The notes below the pieces were generated by a model. That model saw only the letters and a program-made list of their open reading frames with translations, ran no database searches and was not told the origin of the DNA. From contig NC_092046.1 in assembly GCF_003086295.3 (NCBI RefSeq), forward strand, positions 107,053,363 to 107,117,362: 64,000 nt of DNA, read 5' to 3'. A program made the position numbers and the translations under genes. How positions within the stretch are numbered: the first letter of the stretch is position 1; every line of letters begins with the position of its first letter. The stretch is from Arachis hypogaea (lineage: Eukaryota > Streptophyta > Magnoliopsida > Fabales > Fabaceae). This document shows positions 56,041 through 64,000 of this stretch, piece after piece.

Positions 56041-56420
56041 CACTACAACAAATATGGCCTTTAGCAACGCCAAATTTTGCAACGCCTTAAAACCGTTCTC
56101 TTAGATAGGTTTAGACAACGGTTTTTTAAAGTGTTACTGGTGAATTTCATTTTTCATCAATTTCTAGCAACACAGTAAAACCGTTCTGTTTGACTATTTT
56201 AAAGAACGGTTTTATAACCGTTACCATGAGTTGGCTTTAAGCAACGGTTTTTTATTGTTGTTTAAAGAATTGCACAAAAGAAACACATTAAAACCGTTCC
56301 ATTAGATTGTCTTAGACAACGGTTTTTACAGTGTTGCTGTTGAAGTTCATTTTTTCATTATGCTATAGTAACAAAATAAAACCATTCTCTTTGACTATTT
56401 TAAAGAACGATTTTACAACC
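56041..56420 (+). repeat. CACTA terminal and subterminal repeats of element K
   Basis: After the terminus, AACCGTTC and AACGGTTT alternate in opposite orientation near 56091, 56116, 56178, 56206, 56216, 56243, 56291 and 56317. Decayed copies follow to 56420. Longer units contain TTTGACTATTTTAAAGAACG. In CACTA elements such arrays bind the element's own TNPA-like protein. Confidence 0.75.
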
Positions 56421-56820
56421 ATTACAACAATTATTTATGAAACAACCATTTTCTAATATTATTTAAATAATTATACAAATTAAACAATACTAATAAAAAT
56501 AATTTCAAATAATTATATAAATTGAAACTATTTTTTCTATAAATATTGAATTTATAAAATACTCAAAATCTATTGTTATAAATAAATAACAAATATTATT
56601 TTAAAAAAATAAAATTGAAATAAGTTTATTATAAATATTATATATTATTATAAATATATAAAAAATATTATATTTTGAACACATAAAGCTAAAATAAATT
56701 TATAATAATATTATATATTTTTATTATAAATATATAATAAAAATTAATATAAAGAAATAAAATTAAAATAATAATTTTTCCCTTATTGATAAAGAAATAC
56801 AGCGAAGAAAGTAAGAAAGC
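56421..56820 (+). other. Very AT-rich spacer in element K
   Basis: It consists of A, T and short ATTATA-like runs with no gene or motif that I can support. Confidence 0.6.
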
Positions 56821-57290
56821 TAAGCCCTCATATTCTCTTTGAAACCAGCAAAGAGCGAAGAACGCTCTTCCTCTCCTTCCACCGACCGAACCCTAACCCA
56901 CCCATCAGAATCAGAGACGCATCGCACCACATCTCTCCATGAAGGCATAAATCGCACCATCATCGCAAGTCTCCAGGAAGCCCAAAATCGCAACTCACCA
57001 TCCTCGCACCATCATCGTCGTTGCGCTACGTTCTTCCCGAATCGTCGCTGCGCTGCGTTCTTCCCGAATCGTCTCTCCTCTCCGCGGCGTCGGTGCTTCT
57101 CCCCTCTCCGAGGCTTCACTACTTCTCCACGGCGTCGTTGATCTCCCCTGTTTTGCTTCTGATTCGCTGCTTCTACCTTGCTGCTTCTGCTTCAGTGTCT
57201 TGGCTGATTGTGGATTGTGCTTTGCTGCTGTTGCTTCGCTGCTGCTGGTTTGCTGCATTGGCCGTTTGTGGGTTGTCATCTGTGGTAAGT
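56821..57290 (+). promoter_or_regulatory. Likely transcribed leader of element K
   Basis: GC-richer sequence follows the AT-rich spacer. A unit around GCGCTRCGTTCTTCCCGAAT is tandemly doubled (57023-57070). A GT donor-like CTGTGGTAAGTGG lies at about 57276-57288. I read it as the 5' leader of the transposase transcript. Ser/Arg-rich frames here have no domain. Confidence 0.4.
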
Positions 57291-59324
57291 GGTCTCCTTC
57301 TCTGATTTTCTGTTTCTTAGTTAGGGCTTGATTGGTTGTTGGGTATTTTTGTTAGCTGTGGAAAGTGGTGATATTTTTGAACATGAGCAAGATGAGGGTT
57401 GAATGTTGACTAAGCTTTTGTTTTGGTTTGAATTTGGACTGGGTACTTGTGAAATGAACCTGGGGCTTAGGTTAGTCTCTTATTTAAGGTAGCAAAACTT
57501 TTATTATCTGCTAGTAGTGTGTTCGATGGTATTATGGTTCTGTTTCTCTGCTCTCTGTGAGGTGTTCTATGGTGGATTCCCAATTACTCTTTATTGAGGA
57601 TTATAGAGTAATTTCTATATCGCTGTTTCTCAATTGTTTATTTTTTATTTTATTTATCTGCTTTGTTTATTTTAGCCTTGTTGTATAATGTTATTATTTG
57701 AGTGAGTTGTGGACTGCTTTTCATATTGGTTGGTTTCATCTGGGATAACAGAGGAATTTCATGCTTATTCCAACTATTTGACTTAGAGACCAGTATAAAT
57801 TCTGCTATTCTTCCTACATGCCTCAATTAACCAGGATAAATATTTATTATTTTAAATATTTGATGGAAAATGTGATGCTTATAGATGCTCCCCATTCTTG
57901 ATTCACGGTTACAATGACCAAATACCAATCGATGACCGCTTTGAATATATGTATATAATACTGGTTTTAATGGCAATCTGGCTTGCTGCTTCTCTGATTT
58001 TTGCTCTTCTTTTCTTAAGCATATCAATGGATAAGTCAATTTTATAAGCCTGTAGCATATTGCAAGCTAAGCTTTAGCAGAAAACCAAAAACAGCATCAT
58101 TTCATTTGAGCTAATACATGTTTCTTTAATTTGTTGTTAACAAATAATGAAGTTCCAACCCATCAGGATTGACAGGTAGGTGACTGCTGGACGCTGACTC
58201 ATCATAATGCACAAAAATCAAACCTTAAGCAAGGTTTTTATTAACAACAAAAACAACTGAAATTCTCATGAAATGTTAATTCCGATTATATCCAAAATAA
58301 TAATTATTATGGGGGTTTGGAGGATGTAATTATTAGACAGATAGACTTAAACACAGTCCCACATATGTTGCTTTCATTCTTCAAAGTTCAAACGGCTACT
58401 TGTGCTGTAGTTTTGGGTCATATCCATAACACTCTCTCTCCAAAAACCTCCAAAATTAGTCGTTCCTTTCTTCTAATCCTTCGCTCTTTGCTTTGCACCA
58501 TTCTTTACAGCTAGCATTTTCTATTTGTTATTTTCTATTTCTTTCATCATTATTATTAATATTATTGTTTACTGTCTTATTTATTTGGGTGCCCCTTTTA
58601 TCTACTTTTCTTAATAATTAATTATGGTGCCTGATGCATGTCTTGTAAAGGGAACCCACACACCAATATCAGCCTTTCATTTTCAACATGTGTCACTTGT
58701 GACTCATAACACATTAGGAACCCCCTTCCTCTCTTTCTTTTCTAAAATCTTCTTATCAACCACAATTGAAATTACGATGTGTTAGTTTGTGAACTAAAAT
58801 TTAAAGAGTAATGATAATATTATTCTGCTCTTGATAATTCTATTGTTTGATTTTTTAGTTATATATCACTTTTGAAAATAAGATTTCTAAAAACTGGTTT
58901 TAAAAGTGAATTTTTTGTTAAAAAATCTGATTATGAATTACTTATATTTTTATTCATTGTTGCTGTTTTAGTTTGTCTCTTTAAAACCAGAAAAAGAGAA
59001 TCAAATAGCGGATCTCTCTGTAGCTGCGACTACCTTAGACATTGAGCTACACTACAGATAAATCATGTAATATATTATCTTTTTAAATTTGTTTGAACAT
59101 TTAATTGTTAAGAATATTTACTGATTAATTGTTTGCTTAAGCTTCTTTGCATAGTTTGTTAGATACAAATTGTTAGTCTCTTGATTGGTTAAGATGTTCT
59201 CTTTCGAACATTTGTGGTTGACTTCTAGAAATTTTTTAGAAGCAATAAGCTCTTGATTAGAAAAAATCACTTATAGTTAGTCTAAAACATATGCCCGTGT
59301 TCTTTTATTTTAGTTGACAAAGTA
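57291..59324 (+). other. Intron-like, non-coding part of element K
   Basis: No supported gene. The interval is T-rich and ends with TTCTTTTATTTTAG twelve bases before the transposase ATG, consistent with a leader intron. That is inference. Confidence 0.4.
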
Positions 59325-61587
59325 ATGGACAAAGGGTGGACTAGTTTACCAAGACATACTGAGGGTTACCAACATGGTGTTAATTCATTTTTGGATTTTG
59401 CCTTTTCTAAAGGTAGACCACAAGGACAAGAAATTCTTTGTCCTTGTTCTATATGTAATAACTTTAGTTGGGGGCGAAGGGATGAAGTTTATGATCATTT
59501 AATAAGTAAGGGATTTCAAAAAGGTTACACTGTGTGGGTTCATCACGGTGAAAGGATAAGTCACATGGATAGTGAATCCGATGAGAGTGAAGTCCATGAA
59601 GGATTTGTCGACGACATTCATGGGCTGCTAAACGAGACGTTTCGGCATGTGCTTGAAGGAGATAAAGATGCTGATGGGCCAAACGAAGATGCAAAAAAGT
59701 TTTATAACTTGCTTGAAGAAGGAAAACAAGAGTTATATCCTGGCTGTAAAAAATTTTCGACATTATCATTCGTTATCCGATTGTATTTGTTGAAGACTCT
59801 TAATGGTTAGAGCAACGCATCCTTTACTGCTCTACTTGAATTACTAAAAGAAGCGATTCCTCATTTGAATATTCCTGATTCTTTCAATAAAATCAAGGCC
59901 ATGGTAAAAGATTTAGGACTTGGTTATAATAAAATTCATGCTTGTCCCAACTATTGTGTTCTGTTCCGGGATACATATGAAGATGATGAATTTTGTCCAA
60001 TTTGTGGAGCTTCTAGGTACATAGAAAATGTTGAGGTAGATATAGAAGTTGATAAGTTGAAGAAAAAACCTGTGCCTGCAAAGGTTTTGAGGCATTTTCC
60101 CTTGATTCCAAGGCTTAAGAAGCTGTTCCTGTGTTCCAAAACAGCTGAATCATTAAGGTGGTACGATGAACATCATTCAAAGGATGGAAAGTTAAGACAC
60201 CCAGCTGATGGCCAATCATGGAAAGACTTTGACAGGCTTCATCCCAATTTTGCTAAAGAATCTTGTAACATAAGATTAGGGCTAGCTAGCAATGGATTTA
60301 ATCCATTTAGAACCATGAGCATCTCCCATAGTACATGGCCAGTAGTTTTAGTCGCATACAATCTTCCTCCATGGTGTTGCATGAAACTAGAGTATGTCAT
60401 GATGTCCTTGCTCATCCCTGGACCATGTTCGCCTGGAAAAAGCATTGATGTGTATCTTTAGCCATTAATTGAAGAGTTGAAGGTTTTTATGGGAAGTTGG
60501 AGCGGAAACATATGATGCTTCAAAGAATCAAACTTTTCAACTACATGCAGCACTTTTATGGACCATAAGTGACTTTCCAGCTTATGCTATGTTATCCGGT
60601 TGGAGCACAAAGGGAAAGTTAGCATGTCCTTGCTGTAATTATGACACCTCATCTTGTTATTTAAAACATAGCCGGAAGATGTGCTACATGGATCATCGTA
60701 AATTTTTGGCTATGGATCATCCATATAGGATGGACAAAAGATCTTTCAATGGCGATGTTGAATTGAGGTCTTCACCAGCTTTATTAGATGGGGAACAAAT
60801 TTTTGAAGATGTGAAAGATTTTGAAAATGTATTTGGAAAGAAGCAAAAAAATAAAATTGATGGTCCATGGAAGAAAAGGTCCATTTTCTTTGAGTTGCCA
60901 TATTGGAAGCAAAATACATTGCGCCATTGTCTTGATGTTATGCACATCGAGAAAAACGTATGTGATAACATAATTGGAACTTTATTAGATATTTCAAAAA
61001 AGTCCAAAGATCATGCAAATGCTCGTTACGATCTCAAAGATATGGGCATAAGAAAAAAACTTCAACCAAAGGAGATAGATGGTGGCAAGAAAGCAAAAAT
61101 TGCTAAGGCTTGTTTTAACCTTACTAATCAAGAAAAAACCATTTTTTGTGATATTTTGAAGTCAGTAAAATTGCCATCTGGTAGTGCCTCAAATATTTCT
61201 CGGTGTGTTCATGTTGCTGAGAAAAAGATATCAGGCTACAAAAGTCATGATGCTCATTTTATGTTGCATTATTTGTTGCAAGTAGCTATAAAATGCACAA
61301 TGCAGAATCAAATAGCTGGCCCTTTAATTTATCTAGGTTCATTCTTTCGTTCCTTGTGCCAAAAAGTTGTTGAAAATGATATAATAGAGCATTTGGAAGT
61401 AGATATTAGAGAGATTTTGTGCCAATTGAAAAGAATATTTCCTCCTAGTTTCTTTGATAATATGGTCCATTTGCCTATTCATCTGGTAAACGAGTTGAGG
61501 TTGGGTGGCCCAGTTCAATTTAGGTGGATGTACCCCATCGAGAGATATCTGTGTAGGTTAAAGTCCTACGTTCGCAATAAGAGCCGC
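59325..61587 (+). pseudogene. CACTA transposase (TNP2/TNPD type), broken and truncated
   Basis: The start MDKGWTSLPRHTEGYQ with YxxGVNSFLDFAF and CPCSICNN is the transposase-associated N-terminal domain. The TNP2 domain follows: KIHACPNYCVLFRD, FCPICGASRY, LRHFPLIPRLKKLF, WYDEHHSKDGKLRHPADG, then CPCCNYDT, LRHCLDVMHIEKNVCDNIIGTLL and YPIERYLCRLKSYVRNKSR. TAG codons at 59808 (a Trp position) and 60459 (a Gln position) and a frame change near 60480-60500 break it. Element L cuts it after NKSRW. The protein would excise and reinsert the transposon. This copy is inactive. Confidence 0.88.
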
Positions 61588-63195
61588 TGGTGCACGAAAT
61601 TGTGATCTCTGGTAATGGCTCCAAAAACTTGGTGCTCTAATCTCAATTCATAATTTGTCACAACTTCGATACAACTAACCAGCAAGTGCACTGGGTCGTC
61701 CAAGTAATACCTTACGTGAGTAAGGGTCGAATCCCACGGAGATTGTTAGTATGAAGCAAGCTATGGTCACCTTGTAAATCTCAGTCAGGCAGATATAAAA
61801 TAGTTATGGAGTTTTCGAAATTAATAAGGATAGTAATACTTATGTAAATCATTGGTGAGAAATTCAGATAAGCGTATGGAGATGCATTCGTTCCTCTGAA
61901 CCTCCGCTTTCCTGCTATCTTCATCCAATCAGTCTTACTCCTTTCCATGGCTGGCTTTATGCAAGGGCATCACCGTTGTCAGTGGCTACATCCCCTCCTC
62001 TTGTGAAAATGGTCCAAGATGCCCTGTCACGGCACGGCTAATCATCTGAGGTTCCCGATCATGCTGGAATAGGATTCACCCTCCTTTTCCGTCTGTCACT
62101 ACACCCAGCACTCACGAGTTTGAAGCTCGTCACAGTCATTCAATCATTGAATCCTACTTGGAATACCACAGACAAGGTTTAGACTTTCCGGATTCTCTTG
62201 AATGCCGCCATCATTCTAGCTTACACCACGAAGATTCCGATTAAGAGATCTAAGAGACACTCATTCAATCTAAGGTAGAACGGAGGTGGTTGTCAGGCAC
62301 GCATTCATAGGGAATGATGATGATTGTCACGTTCATCACATTCAGGTTGAAGTGCGAATGAATATCTTAGAAGCGAAATAAGATGAATTGAATAGAAAAT
62401 AGTAGTACTTTGCATTAATCTTTGAGGAACAGCAGAGCTCCACACCTTAATCTATGGAGTGTAGAAACTCTACCGTTGAAAATACATAAGTGATAATGGA
62501 GTTCATTGGTCTCGGTCCCAGAGGGGAACCGGAGTAACCAAGACTACTATGATCCAAAGATAAAACTCAGGATGTCTAATACAATAGTAAAAAGTTCTAT
62601 TTATAATAAACTAGCTACTAGGGTTTACAGAAGAAAGTAATTGATGCATAAATCCACTTCCGGGGCCCACTTGGTGTGTGCTTGGGCTGAGCTTGAGTTT
62701 TGCACGTGTAGAGGTCCTTCTTGGAGTTGAACGCCAGGTTGTAACGTATTTCTGGCGTTCAACTCTGGTTTGTGACTTGTTTCTGGCGTTTAACTCCAAA
62801 CAGCAGCGTAGAACTGGCGTTCAACGTCCTTTTACGTCGTCTAAACTCGGCCAAAGTAGACTATTATACATGCCCTGGATGTCTACTTTCCAACGCAATT
62901 GGAAGCGCGCCATTTTGAGTTCTGTAGCTCCAGAAAATCCACTTTGAGTGCAGGGAGGTCAGAATCCAACAGCATCAGCAGTCCTTCTTCAACCTCTGAA
63001 TCTGATTTTTGCTCAAGTCCCTCAATTTCAGCCGGAAAATACCTGAAATCACAGAAAAACACACAAACTTATAGTAAAGTCCAGAAATGTGAATTTAACA
63101 TAAAAACTAATGAAAACATCCCTAAAAAGTAACTAGATCCTACTAAAAACATACTAAAAACAATGCCAAAAAGCGTATAAATTATCCGCTCATCA
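61588..63195 (-). repeat. 3' LTR of element L
   Basis: On the minus strand it starts TGATGAGCGG (63195) and ends TTCGTGCACCA (61588), 1608 bp, similar to E's LTR. GGCGTTCAACTCC-type words lie at 62730-62830. TATAAATA (62598-62605) stands about 130 bases downstream of them. A decayed primer-site sequence lies inside it at 61607-61623, 19 bases from the end. Confidence 0.82.
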
Positions 63196-64000
63196 CAACA
63201 CCAAACTTAAATTGTTGCTTGTCCCTAAGCAACTGAAAATCAAATAGGATAAAAAGAAGAGAATATACTATAAATTCCAAACTATCAATGAAACATAGCT
63301 TCCATCAGATGAGCGGGACTTGTAGCTTTTTGCCTCTTGAATAGTTTTGGCATCTCACTTTATCCATTGAGGTTCAGAATGATTGGCATCTATAGGAACT
63401 CAGAGTTCAGATAGTGTTATTGATTCTCCTAGTTCATTATGATGATTCTTGAACACAGCTATTTTTTGAGTCTTGGCCGTGGCCCTAAGCACTTTGTTTT
63501 CCAGTATTACCACCGGATACATAAATGCCACAGACACATAATTGGGTGAACCTTTTCAGATTGTGACTCAGCTTTGCTAAAGTCCCCAATTAGAGGTGTC
63601 CAGAGTTCTTAAGCACACTCTTTTTTTTTTTTGCTTTGGACCTTGACTTTAACCGCTCAGTCTCAAGTTTTCACTTGACACCTACACGCCACAAGCACAT
63701 GGTTAGGGATAGCTTGGTTTAGCCGCTTAGGCCAGAATTTTATTCCTTTAGGCCCTCCTATCCACTGATGCTCAAAGCCTTGGGATCCTTTTTATTTGCC
63801 CTTGCCTTTTGGTTTTAAGGGTTATTGGCTTTTTGCTCTTGCCTCTTGGTTTTAAGAGCTTTTGGCTTTTTCTGCTTGCTTTTTCTTTTTCTTTCTATTT
63901 TTTTCGCCTATTATTATTTTTTTTTCTGCAAGCTTTGTTCTTTGCTGCTTTTTCTTGCTTCAAGAATCATTTTTATGATTTTTCAAATTATCAAATAACA
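63196..64000 (-). other. 3' interior of element L
   Basis: Minus-strand AAGTTTGGTGTTG touches the LTR, with the hairpin GTTGCTT-AGGGAC-AAGCAAC at 63214-63233. The rest is non-coding and matches the 3' regions of D, E and I, with purine-rich tracts (minus strand) near 63860-63920. Confidence 0.75.

Larger units (their letters stand above)
56041..61587 (+). mobile_element. Element K: CACTA (En/Spm-like) DNA transposon, left part
   Basis: It begins CACTACAACAAATATGG, a typical CACTA terminus. Subterminal repeats, a GC-richer leader and a TNP2-type transposase follow in the expected order. Its right part lies beyond element L, which cut the transposase at 61588. The 3-base target duplication expected on the left would be ttt, which cannot be confirmed here. 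Confidence 0.85.
61588..64000 (-). mobile_element. Element L: LTR retrotransposon, 3' end
   Basis: On the minus strand the interior (64000-63196) leads through a terminal hairpin and priming tract into the 3' LTR, which joins the CACTA transposase at 61588. The flanking target copy would be gccgc (61583-61587); its partner and the 5' LTR lie beyond the window. Confidence 0.85.

Noticed and set aside
57827..58514. Short frames in the central part of the CACTA element that might be host exons
   Set aside because: No domain, no codon bias and no flanking splice signals that fit. They lie inside K between leader and transposase.

Overview
The window is plant nuclear DNA made entirely of nested transposable elements. 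I found no host gene, tRNA, rRNA or CRISPR array. The base is AT-rich with islands of CpG-containing palindromic words. Nearly every retroelement carries a primer-binding site matching the 3' end of plant tRNA-Asp, and most carry an extra ORF downstream of the pol position, the Athila-type layout of Ty3/gypsy elements. From memory of their repeats, the palindromic words (ACGCGNNCGCGT and GGCGTTNAACGCC) and the LTR ends suggest peanut (Arachis). That is inference, not a database result.

Layout. Elements are lettered left to right. A (minus strand, 1 to about 10250) is a non-autonomous LTR element split by B, a Tekay/Del-like solo LTR (3534-9309), which is itself split by C, a solo LTR on the minus strand (5498-7059). 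D (plus, about 10250 to 52154) is the oldest element of the middle region. Its env-position ORF is split by E (12088-41168). E's 5' LTR is split by F (13255-24236), the only element with RT and integrase, and E's gag-pol frame is split by G (27341-37185). D's LTR is split by H (42971-51091). I (minus, 52300-54282) lies head to head with D's LTR. J (54283-56040) is a deleted relative whose second LTR is cut by K, a CACTA DNA transposon (56041-61587). K's transposase is cut by L (minus, 61588 to beyond the window). Target-site duplications support B, C, E, F, G and H: ccaca/ccata, cacgc/tacgc, gagct/gagtt, accgc, atgag and ctggc.

How the parts work together. F once encoded Gag, reverse transcriptase/RNase H and integrase, and could have supplied them in trans. 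Its pol is now broken, with protease deleted, substitutions at one RT and one integrase catalytic residue, a nonsense codon and frameshifts. G, H and A have no pol. They carry a shared ORF1 that I do not recognise, and G also has an env-position ORF. All four share a set of non-coding signals: a hairpin just after pol or ORF1; a palindrome cluster and pyrimidine-rich leader before the env-position ORF; and a hairpin-plus-polypurine-tract module that occurs twice, once where the env-position ORF ends and again next to the 3' LTR. Elements D, E, I and L use a related hairpin with different stem sequence but nearly the same loop (GRGGAC). These duplicated, covarying signals are the most interesting content here.
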